Origin: Candidatus Poribacteria bacterium
Lineage (GTDB): Bacteria > Poribacteria > WGA-4E > WGA-3G
Reading direction: 5' to 3'
Assembly: GCA_022826805.1 (NCBI GenBank)
Contig: JAJDUH010000040.1
Span: 1 to 50,190, forward strand
DNA: 50,190 nucleotides
The notes beneath the pieces are model-generated. The model was not told the DNA's origin and ran no database searches. It worked only from the letters and a program-made list of their open reading frames with translations. Made by a program: the position numbers and the translations under genes. Of the stretch, positions 42,421 to 50,190 are shown one piece after another. The number at the start of each line of letters is the position of its first letter. Position 1 is the first letter of the stretch.

Positions 42421-42485
42421 TAGTAATCAGTTGTCGGTACGGAAGTCTGCTACGCAGATCTCCTTTCAGTTGTCGGTTAAGAAAT
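42421..42485. repeat. Dispersed CAGTTGTCGG repeat between DUF58 and BatA-like genes
   Basis: AATCAGTTGTCGGTACGGAA and TTTCAGTTGTCGGTTAAGAA are two copies of the CAGTT family separated by a palindrome-like TGCTACGCAG. They fill the gap between the two genes, so read-through transcription must cross them. Confidence 0.7.
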
Positions 42486-42527
42486 AACTTGAGCAAACCA
42501 AACATTTCTTTCTTTAACCGATAACTT

Positions 42528-43499
42528 TCAAAGAATACCTTGTCGTTTGGCAAGATAAGAAGCGAGCGCGAAATCAATCGGCGTCGCTGTTGTTATCATG
42601 TTATAGTCAATATCGGCTTGCCGCAGTGCGAGTTTGTAGGTATCAAGAAACGCGTTGAAATTACTTAGATAACTCTCGCGAATCGCCTGTGGCATTGTGA
42701 TAATCTCGTCGTCGTTTTCGGAATCAACAAAACGGATCAGCGCTTCTGAACTTCGTCCCGTTTCAAAGTTAGCAAATTCAACTTCATGTTGGGCAAGGAT
42801 GTGAAAAACAATGACTTCATGTCCCTCATACCGAAGATGCTCCAAGCCAGCGACGACCTCTTCGTGATTTTCATCATAGAGATCAGAAATAAAGAGGACT
42901 AAACCGCGCTTCGTCAAACGTTCTGCGATTTGATGCAATGGTACTCCCATACGTGTGCCTTTTGCGGTTTGTAATGTCTCCAGCGTAAGCAAGATAGAAT
43001 GCAGATGTGACGTGCTACTCCGAGCGGGAAGGTACTGGTGAAGAGTATCATCAAAATACGCGAACCCGACAGCATCTCGCTGCTTCGCCATAAAATAGGC
43101 GAGTGACCCAATCAAGAAACTGGAATATTGCAGTTTCGTCAGCCTCTGCCCGGTCTCTCTCTGTTCCGCGGTACCATCTTCCTGGACGGCATCTATTGGA
43201 TGTGCCATAGACTCGCTTGTATCAAGGAGCAAGTAGCAGTTGAGGTTGGTTTCCTCTTCAAACTGTTTAATATAATACCTGTCAGTCCGAGCGTAGGCTT
43301 TCCAATCTATATGTTTAGTATCATCTCCGGGCATATACTGCCGATATTGCGAAAATTCGACACTGAACCCGTGATACGGGCTTTTATGGAGACCTGAAAT
43401 AAAACCCTCAACGACGAATTTGGCAATCAACTCAAGATTCCCGATTCGTGCAAGGATCGCTGGATTTAGAAATCTGCGCCCTTCTGACTGGCTTTGCAT
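42528..43499 (-). CDS. DUF58 domain protein
   Basis: A 323-residue protein of the DUF58/VWA-like family. HGFSVEFSQYRQYMPGDDTKHIDWKAYART near 45-75 is the DUF58 signature and LLLDTSESM near 107-115 the MIDAS-like loop. In Bat/MoxR gene sets such a protein works with MoxR and VWA proteins on the membrane. It precedes the BatA-like gene on the same strand and follows the PP2C gene by 39 bases. Confidence 0.9.
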   Translation of the reverse strand: MQSQSEGRRFLNPAILARIGNLELIAKFVVEGFISGLHKSPYHGFSVEFSQYRQYMPGDDTKHIDWKAYARTDRYYIKQFEEETNLNCYLLLDTSESMAHPIDAVQEDGTAEQRETGQRLTKLQYSSFLIGSLAYFMAKQRDAVGFAYFDDTLHQYLPARSSTSHLHSILLTLETLQTAKGTRMGVPLHQIAERLTKRGLVLFISDLYDENHEEVVAGLEHLRYEGHEVIVFHILAQHEVEFANFETGRSSEALIRFVDSENDDEIITMPQAIRESYLSNFNAFLDTYKLALRQADIDYNMITTATPIDFALASYLAKRQGIL

Positions 43500-43538
43500 T
43501 CCTTAAATTACACCTTTTATGTCGCTCCAAAGTACATC

Positions 43539-45479
43539 TTATTTCTTTTTTAAGATGAGCAGCGTGAGGTCATCAAATTGATCCGCTTCGCCTTGAAATT
43601 TCATCACGGCGTCGTGAAGGTGCTCTCGGATAGCTTCAGCACTGTCATTCTTGCATGCCTTGGATGCCTCAAAAAGCCGATCTTCATCATAATACTCATC
43701 CTCGACGTTAACGGTTTCTGTGACACCATCCGTATAATACACAACAACATCACCGCTAACGAGTTCAATATGCTCAGCTTCATATTCAGCGATACTTGAG
43801 ACCATATCGTTTGGAAACATTCCAAGTGGGATACCGCCGACCTCTTCACCCAACCACTTAGAGGTTCCATCTTTTCTTATCAGTAGCGGTGGATTATGAC
43901 CAGCATTGAGCGTTGTCAGTACATCGGTTTCTGGATTCAGATGACTATAGAAGAAAGTCGCGTATTTTTCTTCTGTGCCGCTGGCGTAAAGCAGCGAGTT
44001 GAGCGTCATAGCCATTTCAGCGAGTTCAGCATACATGGTTGAAGGACGTGTCTCTTTCCCCGTGTCCTCTGATGTACCATTTTGCACGCGCGATAATTCA
44101 GAGATGAGCCCAGCGCGCAAGGTTGCCATGAGCAGTGCCGCTTGCATTCCTTTTCCAGAGACATCCGCAATTGCGAGCCCCCAACGTCCGGTAGGCAAGG
44201 AAATACAATCATAATAGTCACCACCAACAGGTCCGCGAGGTTCATAGTGTCCTGCGACTTCATAACCGGGAATGTCAGGGAGGTTATCTGGTATGAGGTT
44301 CACTTGGATTTTGCGTGCCTCTTCCATCTCTGCTTGCAACTGGCGTGCTTCAAGTGCCTCCTGATGAAGGTGTGCGTTCTCAATTGCCACGCCTGCCTGC
44401 TTGGCAAAGGAATCAAGTAGGACGACATCCTCATCGGTAAAGGGTGCGATTCTACCCCCACGTTCCTCTTTGTCACCCACGACAAGGACTCCCAAAATAT
44501 CACCCTCGCGCCCAGGAATAGGGACAGCCATCAAATTTTTGCCACCGAAAAGTGTGTCAAATTCCGGTAAGCAGTGCCCGGGAAGCCCGTCATTGACGAC
44601 AGATTTCAGCATATCTACCGATGTTGCGTCTTGAGCTACAGGCACCTCTTCACCACAAGGGATAATGAGTTGATTACCATTGTACTGTGCAGCGGCAGTT
44701 TCAACTAAGGTCTCTGGAAAGGCGTAACGCAGTTCAAGCTCCTGTTGTTCGGGGCTTGTGAGCATGAGCGCTCCGGCATTTGCATCCAAGAACGAGACAG
44801 CCTGGAGTACCACCTGCTCAGCGGCATCTTCAGGTTGTAAGAGTTGACAGATCTGTGGGGCACTTTCTGCGAGCATGAATAACCGGAACTTTTCGCTCTG
44901 GATCCCCTCCACCATCTGCGAATAGGCGATAGCAATTGAAATTTGATGGGCGAGGGTTGTTAACAATTCCTTCTCCCACTCTTCTAACGTCTCCCTTCCC
45001 AAAAACCGTCCTAAACCGATTATACCCAAGAATTCATCTTGAATCTTTAGTGGAACCCAGAGACGGATGTCAACGGCTTCGACCAGCTCAGCACTCCGGA
45101 TAAAGAATTCTTTAAGAACTGTTGGAGGTGAGATATTTTCAATGACGGCATGTTGCAGTAAACCTGCGACTTCCTCTGATTCAATAGGAATTGGGGCGAA
45201 CACCTGCTCAGGTGTCGATGCGATGACATCAAGATTCTGTCCGGTAGTGTGGTAGCGCAGGATCACGCCTCGTGTGACTTGCAAGGTCCCGAGTGTAATA
45301 CGGAGATAGGTTTTGCTTGAATGATTAAAGTTACCGTATCCAGAGATGAGCGTTTGCCCCAAATGCTCCAACTCGGACAGACTAAATATGAGTCGCTCCA
45401 TAGTCTGTTCGGCGGTATTTTGTGTTCCATGGGTTTGCTGCAAATCGCTCGCCAAAATAGGTTCGCTCGAATCTTTCAT
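43539..45479 (-). CDS. GAF-PP2C SpoIIE-type phosphatase (RsbU-like)
   Basis: A 646-residue protein with two GAF domains (about 50-200 and 215-375), a short coiled coil EARQLQAEMEEARKIQ, and a C-terminal SpoIIE PP2C domain: GGDYYDC and IADVSGKGMQAALL give the metal aspartates, YYTDGVTE near 575 another. It should dephosphorylate an antagonist STAS protein in response to a GAF signal. The STAS and RsbW-like kinase genes follow immediately upstream on the same strand, a complete partner-switching set. The GAF ligand is unknown. Confidence 0.9.
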   Translation of the reverse strand: MKDSSEPILASDLQQTHGTQNTAEQTMERLIFSLSELEHLGQTLISGYGNFNHSSKTYLRITLGTLQVTRGVILRYHTTGQNLDVIASTPEQVFAPIPIESEEVAGLLQHAVIENISPPTVLKEFFIRSAELVEAVDIRLWVPLKIQDEFLGIIGLGRFLGRETLEEWEKELLTTLAHQISIAIAYSQMVEGIQSEKFRLFMLAESAPQICQLLQPEDAAEQVVLQAVSFLDANAGALMLTSPEQQELELRYAFPETLVETAAAQYNGNQLIIPCGEEVPVAQDATSVDMLKSVVNDGLPGHCLPEFDTLFGGKNLMAVPIPGREGDILGVLVVGDKEERGGRIAPFTDEDVVLLDSFAKQAGVAIENAHLHQEALEARQLQAEMEEARKIQVNLIPDNLPDIPGYEVAGHYEPRGPVGGDYYDCISLPTGRWGLAIADVSGKGMQAALLMATLRAGLISELSRVQNGTSEDTGKETRPSTMYAELAEMAMTLNSLLYASGTEEKYATFFYSHLNPETDVLTTLNAGHNPPLLIRKDGTSKWLGEEVGGIPLGMFPNDMVSSIAEYEAEHIELVSGDVVVYYTDGVTETVNVEDEYYDEDRLFEASKACKNDSAEAIREHLHDAVMKFQGEADQFDDLTLLILKKK

Positions 45480-45626
45480 AGTGTTGCATCCAGATATTGG
45501 GATATAGTATATGCTATATCTATTACTACAAGGGTATCCCTAAGACACGAGAACAGGGGTCGGAAATATACCTGTGAACATAATTTTCTAATCTCCTTCA
45601 AGACGAAATTTGAAATCAGAAAAAGA

Positions 45627-45968
45627 TTATAGATTCGCAATAGCGGATTCTTCGTCGGGGAAAATACCGGCGTATTTAGCGAGTGCCATCATACGAAAAG
45701 TCCGTTCCTGCGTGGCTGACAACCCACAGAAATTCAATGCCCCTTCTCGTTCGTGAAGTGCTTCTATAATTTCGATAAGTATGGAAATACCGATGCTATT
45801 AATGAGCGTTGTTTTCTCAAGATTGATTACGAGCTGCGTATAACCGTTCTGAATGAGTTCTTGCGCTTTCTCGGCGAGTTGCTCTCCGAGTGCATCGTTG
45901 AGGTACCCAGCTGTCTCAATGACTGCGTGTTCTCCGTCTTCACGGATTTGAATATCAAATTTGTTCAA
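45627..45968 (-). CDS. STAS anti-sigma factor antagonist
   Basis: A 113-residue STAS domain with TTLINSIGISIL; S58 is the candidate phosphorylation site. It should be phosphorylated by the RsbW-like kinase upstream and dephosphorylated by the PP2C protein downstream. Its gene is 147 bases from the PP2C start. It is only distantly like the STAS protein at 1484-1825, which has a DSSG loop. Confidence 0.88.
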   Translation of the reverse strand: MNKFDIQIREDGEHAVIETAGYLNDALGEQLAEKAQELIQNGYTQLVINLEKTTLINSIGISILIEIIEALHEREGALNFCGLSATQERTFRMMALAKYAGIFPDEESAIANL

Positions 45969-46134
45969 AACCCTTACCTCCTTAACTTCCTAACCAGGAC
46001 TTGCAGTTATACCTCAAGTACGAAGGTGGGATGTAGCAAAATCCCATCGTTTAACAACGAATTTGAAACAGAGCTTGGAACTTATCGTATCTGATCCCAA
46101 ATTGTGTTACGATATAGCGAAACGAAACAACAGT

Positions 46135-46566
46135 TTAGGGTTTCTTTCTCTTTATGATCTTGACAGTTGTTCCATTCGGGCTGCTTTCTATATCCACTTC
46201 ATCCATTAAGGATTTAATAATTTGCAATCCCCTTCCTCGCTTACGCAGGTCGGTATACACTCCCGGACTTCCGAGCAAACGGCTACCGTCGAGTGTATCA
46301 GTAGAGATACCAACTCCCCGATCGGTAACCTTAAACTGCAGTTCATCGTCCTTGAGTAAAAAGTCGATATGCACCTCCTGATCGTCGCTTTTGCTATGCT
46401 CAAAAGCGTTGATACAGGTTTCGATAATTGCGAGTTGGATCTCTTCAACCTCTCCCTCTTCGAAATTCATCAATTCGGCGAGAACAGAGGCTGTTTTGGC
46501 TGCAGCAAGTTCCATGTCAGGGTGCATCGGTATAGTGAGGGTTACTTGTTTTGCCGTATCTGACAC
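46135..46566 (-). CDS. RsbW/SpoIIAB-like serine kinase anti-sigma factor
   Basis: A 143-residue HATPase_c kinase. ETCINAFEHSKSDD near 51-64 is the N box, VTDRGVGI near 82-89 the G1 box and RGRGLQIIKSL near 113-123 the G2 box. It would phosphorylate the STAS protein and sequester a sigma factor or other partner. It heads the kinase-STAS-PP2C set. The target sigma factor is not in the operon; the ECF factor at 20122 has its own anti-sigma factor. Confidence 0.88.
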   Translation of the reverse strand: MSDTAKQVTLTIPMHPDMELAAAKTASVLAELMNFEEGEVEEIQLAIIETCINAFEHSKSDDQEVHIDFLLKDDELQFKVTDRGVGISTDTLDGSRLLGSPGVYTDLRKRGRGLQIIKSLMDEVDIESSPNGTTVKIIKRKKP

Positions 46567-46901
46567 GTTGCGTTTCCCTCCTTGCTATGGCTTGTGTTCG
46601 TATAGGAATCCACAAAATTCAATTCGGTTTGTGTTTTCCGTTTTAGTCAGTGAGAAATGAGAATAGGAAAAAGAACTGAGGTCGCTTCCCACTGGCATGT
46701 TTAGATGCAAGCGTATGAAAAACTTGATTATATCATACCACATTTATTTTAATTATGTCAAGTTTTTTGTCCAATTGATTTCTCAAAGCACCTATGGTAT
46801 CATAAAATACGATAAACTTTTTATTTAAACTTACTATATAATAAATAGTTGGATGTTATCTTTATTAACATCCTGTCAAATCCTGTCAAAAAGGAGTAAA
46901 G
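46567..46901. other. Divergent intergenic region with promoter-like and tandem repeat signals
   Basis: TATAAT at 46837-46842 (plus strand) lies 60 bases before the GNAT start. A tandem TCCTGTCAAA x2 (46871-46890) sits directly before the AAGGAG site at 46891-46896, a possible operator pair. The rest is AT-rich and holds the opposite-strand promoter for the kinase operon; no gene was seen. Confidence 0.5.
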
Positions 46902-47801
46902 ATGGAAATTCTTGAATACACGCCAGAAATGCAAAGGCATGCCACTCAGTTCTATAATAACCTTACAGTCAATGTTCCACACTGTTATCCTGTGAGTGAA
47001 GACGAATTGGGTGAAGTACTTCAAAACACTACATATAAAACAGAGGATAAGAAAGTCCTTCAATCTCAAACTACCTTTGTTGCCAGAGAGCAAGGGACTA
47101 TTTCCGGGTTTATACAAGTTGGTATCGGACCGGATGAAGAACTAAATAAGAATAACATTGGTATCATCCGGTTTTTAGGTTACCAACCCGGTGAACGACG
47201 GGCTGGACAAGCACTACTTGAAAAAGCGGAAAGCTATCTAAGTACCTATAATCCTGAACTAATCGTTGCGCTTCCCCAAGATTATCGATACCGGTTCTAC
47301 CATTTTGGGCACGCTTACTTATCGGATGCTTTAGGACATGTTCAGGCACTCCTCGGATACAACGGTTATCAGCGCAGGTTCGGTGAGGTATTCTTAGCGT
47401 GGGAAAACTACACTGTTACACCAATTCAACTGGCAATACCTATTGAACTTACTGTGGAATGGAAACCTGGTAGAGGAGAACGTCCAAACTGTACTGTACA
47501 AACATTTCACGATGGGACAGAGGTTGGAATCTGTAATTCGGTATCGGGTGGCGAGTTTTCAGATCATCCTGATGCGCAAGATTGGCTCCACACCATGTGG
47601 CTCGGCATAAAGGACGAATTCCAAGGGCGAGGTTTAGGGCGTTATCTGCTTCAATACATACTCCACGAAATGCACAACATTGGATATCGTCACGCGCTGA
47701 TTAGCACGAGTTGGGATAATTATCGAGCAGCTCTTTTTTATAGTAATTTCGGCTACCAGGTTACAGATTGGACTTATGGCTACTTGAAAACTGAGTTGTA
47801 G
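46902..47801 (+). CDS. Two-domain GNAT acetyltransferase
   Basis: A 299-residue protein with two GNAT folds. The N-terminal one has RFLGYQPGERRAGQALLEKAESYL near 88-112, a degenerate acetyl-CoA loop; the C-terminal one has KDEFQGRGLGRYLLQYILHEM near 240-260, the canonical Q/R-x-x-G-x-G/A motif, and YSNFGYQVTD near the end. Such tandem GNATs act on small amines or proteins. The substrate is unknown. AAGGAG five bases before the ATG supports the start. Confidence 0.85.
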   Translation: MEILEYTPEMQRHATQFYNNLTVNVPHCYPVSEDELGEVLQNTTYKTEDKKVLQSQTTFVAREQGTISGFIQVGIGPDEELNKNNIGIIRFLGYQPGERRAGQALLEKAESYLSTYNPELIVALPQDYRYRFYHFGHAYLSDALGHVQALLGYNGYQRRFGEVFLAWENYTVTPIQLAIPIELTVEWKPGRGERPNCTVQTFHDGTEVGICNSVSGGEFSDHPDAQDWLHTMWLGIKDEFQGRGLGRYLLQYILHEMHNIGYRHALISTSWDNYRAALFYSNFGYQVTDWTYGYLKTEL

Positions 47802-47846
47802 CACAACGGGAAATAGGATTTATTGGATTGTGCCATGGGTGGTAAT

Positions 47847-48401
47847 TCACGGAGTGGCTATTTTTGTTTCATCAACAATCCATCGAGCGTCTGCTATACG
47901 TGCGACCGCCTCTGACGGTTCGGGTCGGTAGCCTGCGAACTTGACTCTGTCACAATTGGCGAGTAATTGCTGGACCCGCTCAACATAGGTACCACCTATC
48001 TGGGCGTGTTGCATTGCGTGCAGCAAGGCGGTTGTGGTCAGTTCCAACGCGGGGATTTGATAACGTCCGCAGATATATTCACGAAGGACGTACGCAATTT
48101 GGATGTGATACGTCTCCATATCACCGTGCTTGAGCCAATCCGAGGCTTCAATTGCTGCTAACTGTTCGTACGCCATCTCATGTGGCAGCGGTGTATCATT
48201 TTCTTCTGTTGGAGACACTGGTAAGGTTTGTGTCCGTTTTCGGATATAGAGAAAAATTGAAACAGCTATGAATCCGAGGACCCCGGTACCACCGATGAAA
48301 TACAATAGTAGGCTTTGCGCTACCTCCAACGGTGGCTTGATATCACGCAGGTTCTGAACATCAACAGTACCTTGCGTAAGGATTTGTGTAAGTAGAGACA
48401 T
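47847..48401 (-). CDS. DUF4381-like membrane protein
   Basis: A 184-residue protein with a membrane segment at about 28-52 (SLLLYFIGGTGVLGFIAVSIFLYIRKR) and a cytoplasmic helical part containing YHIQIAYVLREYICGRYQIPALELTTTALL and DRVKFAGYRPEPSEA, the pattern of DUF4381/Bat-associated proteins. Such genes normally lie with DUF58, VWA and MoxR genes; here the DUF58 and BatA-like genes are about 5 kb away. A TTG at 48428 is in frame; the ATG at 48401 is preferred although its ribosome site is weak. Confidence 0.7.
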   Translation of the reverse strand: MSLLTQILTQGTVDVQNLRDIKPPLEVAQSLLLYFIGGTGVLGFIAVSIFLYIRKRTQTLPVSPTEENDTPLPHEMAYEQLAAIEASDWLKHGDMETYHIQIAYVLREYICGRYQIPALELTTTALLHAMQHAQIGGTYVERVQQLLANCDRVKFAGYRPEPSEAVARIADARWIVDETKIATP

Positions 48402-48455
48402 ATCTCTTGGAAAAGGTGCAAAGGACAACGGATAGAAAAAAATTGGAAAAGCCCC

Positions 48456-49046
48456 TTATGCAACACGCGGTTGAATGACTATTGATTTGGGAGCAGTTGG
48501 GCAAGCGTATTGGCAGACACCACACCCTGTGCATCCTGGGTCAAGTACCTCTACAACACCGTCTGACGTAAGACGAATCGCATCATCTCCAATAGGACAG
48601 GTATCAACACAGTAGGTACAATCTACCTCTTTCGTACGAAGACAGGTTTCAGCGGTAAAAACTGCCAACCCGATTTTAATGTCCTCTGCATAAACAGGTT
48701 GTAAGGCACCACTTGGACATACATACATGCATGCCAATGAATCACAGATGACGCAAGGCTGTTCCTCTGGATCTATATAGGGTGTATTCGCAATACTGGT
48801 ATCCGTACTCTGCAGGGGTTGAATGGCGTTTGCGGGACAGTTTTTGACGCAGTTCCCACACCGATGACACCGTTCCAAGAATTCAGCTTCAGACAATGCA
48901 CCTGGCGGTCGAAAGATAACACGCTGCTCCGAATCCTCAGCAAGCAAGTGTTCACCCACCGTATCATCAAGCAATTCAGCAACGGGTTGGATGAGTTGAT
49001 TCAAGGCTTCCTTGAAAAAGCCGCGTCTTCCTGTTTCTTCAGACAT
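48456..49046 (-). CDS. Polyferredoxin with four 4Fe-4S motifs (NapG/MauM-like)
   Basis: A 196-residue iron-sulfur protein. A Tat-like start GRRGFFKEAL has no strong hydrophobic core after it. Four Cys clusters follow: CHRCGNCVKNCP near 60-71, CVICDSLACMYVCP near 97-110, CTYCVDTCP near 143-151 and CTGCGVCQYACP near 173-184. It resembles NapG/NapF/MauM-type electron-transfer subunits. The redox partner is not in the window. The SufR-like regulator is 32 bases upstream on the same strand, so it may regulate this gene. Confidence 0.88.
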   Translation of the reverse strand: MSEETGRRGFFKEALNQLIQPVAELLDDTVGEHLLAEDSEQRVIFRPPGALSEAEFLERCHRCGNCVKNCPANAIQPLQSTDTSIANTPYIDPEEQPCVICDSLACMYVCPSGALQPVYAEDIKIGLAVFTAETCLRTKEVDCTYCVDTCPIGDDAIRLTSDGVVEVLDPGCTGCGVCQYACPTAPKSIVIQPRVA

Positions 49047-49078
49047 TTTTATTCTGATCCCTACGCTTGTGCCGAACG

Positions 49079-49711
49079 CTACTCTTTTTTCTTTTTAGCA
49101 ATCCGATAGCAACACCTATGACTGCCTTGCATGAGATGTTCTTCCCGAACGACCTTTGTCCCCAAGGATTGTCGAAAGAGTCCCAACTCAATTTCGCATA
49201 CATAAGGATACTCCTCAGCAATCACGGAAATTGGGCAATTATGTTCAATCAAGACGTAGTCGTCCTCGTTCTCGTCACAGCATGCCATGTATCCTTCTTC
49301 GTCTCGGATACGCGTAAGTTCTTTGACGCGTTCGGGCAAATCTTTTCCTTCAAGCCGTTGTTGATATGTCTGCAATTGCGATTTCATCCGTTCTTGAAAA
49401 ACTTTGTTGATGAAACCGGGCCCGTTGAATTTCGCGACTTCATTCATCAAGCCAACAGCAAAGTTAGCGTAGGTTGTCGGGAAAAGAGTGCTTGCTTGAT
49501 CGGTTAAGCGATAAATGTGAAGCGGACGCCCGCGCTTTTGCTTTTCTCGGTGGTATTCGACCAACTCTTCAGCTTCCAGTATAGCGAGGTGTTGTCGGAT
49601 CCCCATCTGACTGATATGCAAAGCATCTGTCAGTTGGCTGACCGTCATACCAGCCCGCATTTTGAGGAGCTGCAGGATTCGCATTCGGGTTTCGCTCATT
49701 TCGCAATTCAC
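49079..49711 (-). CDS. SufR-like iron-sulfur-responsive transcriptional regulator
   Basis: A 210-residue protein. Residues about 8-60 are a winged helix-turn-helix (MTVSQLTDALHISQMGIRQHLAILEAEELVEY). The C-terminal half has HNCPISVIAEEYPYVCE and REEHLMQGSHRCCYRI, giving C159, C172 and C200/C201. Known SufR proteins carry a four-cysteine CX12CX13CX14C pattern; here the first, second and fourth positions fit and the third is lysine 186. It probably senses an Fe-S cluster and acts on the adjacent polyferredoxin gene. The GTG at 49711 with a GGGGA site is used; ATG at 49699 is the alternative. Confidence 0.82.
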   Translation of the reverse strand: MNCEMSETRMRILQLLKMRAGMTVSQLTDALHISQMGIRQHLAILEAEELVEYHREKQKRGRPLHIYRLTDQASTLFPTTYANFAVGLMNEVAKFNGPGFINKVFQERMKSQLQTYQQRLEGKDLPERVKELTRIRDEEGYMACCDENEDDYVLIEHNCPISVIAEEYPYVCEIELGLFRQSLGTKVVREEHLMQGSHRCCYRIAKKKKE

Positions 49712-50050
49712 GTGATTTCCCCTTTTTAATATGTGGGACTGTAGATTGGAAAGCTGTTTCTTAATATTTCACCTATTTTAAAGATTATATCACAATCATC
49801 TAATATAATTCAAGATAATTCAGTTTTTATGGTAGATTTTAGAATTACTTTGACACTCTGAAAAATACCTAACCCCCTATATCCCCCTTATCAGGGGGAA
49901 TTTGGAAACTTGGTCTACCGAGAAGTGTCTATTTATTTTTAGAATTTACTATAGTTGTTGGTTATAAGTTATAAGTGGTTGTCTGAATAGCAAATTACAC
50001 GGATTCATTGATAACTGGAAATCACAAACGAAACACCTCTGTGTTAGTTG
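49712..50050. repeat. Repeat-rich intergenic stretch before an IS
   Basis: 49826-49855 is the second copy of the repeat at 8221-8250 (28 of 30 bases). A CCCCCTTATCAGGGGG palindrome lies near 49884-49899, and GTTATAAGTTATAAGTGG near 49958 is another short direct repeat. I see no coding frame of interest here. Confidence 0.65.
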
Positions 50051-50190
50051 TGTACTGCCCCCCTAAATTCGGGCCACTCCCTAAACCAAGATTGTGGTAT
50101 AATATCTACGACTTGAAAGGAGACCCCGATGGCGAAACGAAAACGAAGAACCTTCACCCCCGAGTTTAAAGGCCGAGTTGTTCTTGAGGC
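50051..50190 (+). mobile_element. Start of an IS3-family insertion sequence (partial)
   Basis: TGTACTGCCCCCCTAAATTC at about 50051 is a plausible left terminal inverted repeat. It precedes a transposase gene with its own TATAAT (50098-50103). The other end and any target-site duplication lie outside the window. Confidence 0.6.
50129..50190 (+). CDS. IS3-family transposase OrfA, N-terminal fragment
   Basis: The partial frame encodes MAKRKRRTFTPEFKGRVVLE, a standard IS3/IS911 OrfA start with the helix-turn-helix beginning. GGAGA lies just upstream of the ATG. It is cut by the window end. Confidence 0.85.
   Translation, partial: MAKRKRRTFTPEFKGRVVLE

Noticed and set aside
1..50190. tRNA or rRNA genes
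   Set aside because: I scanned the intergenic stretches by eye for tRNA-like arms and rRNA landmarks and saw none; a covariance search would be needed to be sure.

Overview
The window looks like a chromosomal contig from an uncultured marine or sponge-associated bacterium, most plausibly a Candidatus Poribacteria relative. This is an inference from gene content: two phytanoyl-CoA-dioxygenase-like enzymes, several FG-GAP/ASPIC-UnbV and TPR lipoproteins, secreted leucine-rich-repeat and CBM-like proteins, a DUF3500 protein, and many short dispersed hairpin repeats. No rRNA, tRNA or CRISPR array was found. One IS3-type element starts at the right edge.

Layout. 240-1825: a PHP-type metallohydrolase and a lone STAS protein. 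2187-8105 (minus): a type III restriction-modification locus read as mod, a HEPN-like remnant, an Rpn-type nuclease, then res. The mod gene is out of frame at a run of nine G (minus strand); one added G restores a 625-residue protein, so this looks like a phase-variable methyltransferase caught in the OFF state. 8432-9896: rhodanese-MoeB fusion with an in-frame UGA exactly at the catalytic cysteine, followed by a plausible bacterial SECIS hairpin (candidate selenoprotein), then a small zinc-ribbon protein. 10018-18657: secreted CBM-like protein, CysC, PhyH-type dioxygenase, FAH-family enzyme, DSD1-like PLP enzyme, YbjQ, then three exported proteins including a PQQ-type propeller. 18736-26259: DUF3500 protein, ECF sigma/anti-sigma/TPR operon, and a large LRR + VHL-like + YWTD-propeller secreted protein.

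26260-27261 holds a structured leader, a dispersed repeat and a decayed PD-(D/E)XK nuclease fragment. 27262-40149 (minus) mixes housekeeping genes (pncB, accC, accB, efp, rdgB, rph) with FG-GAP/ASPIC lipoproteins and a dioxygenase. 40267-46566 (minus) is a BatA/VWA-DUF58 pair next to a complete partner-switching module (PP2C phosphatase, STAS antagonist, RsbW-like kinase). 46902-49711 holds a double GNAT protein, a DUF4381-like membrane protein, a polyferredoxin and a SufR-like regulator. The right end is repeat-rich and begins an IS3-family insertion sequence.

The strongest observations are the phase-variable mod with its rpn-res partner operon, the MoeB selenoprotein candidate, and palindromic repeats that have inserted in frame into rdgB and into a lipoprotein gene, so that mobile repeat DNA is translated as protein.
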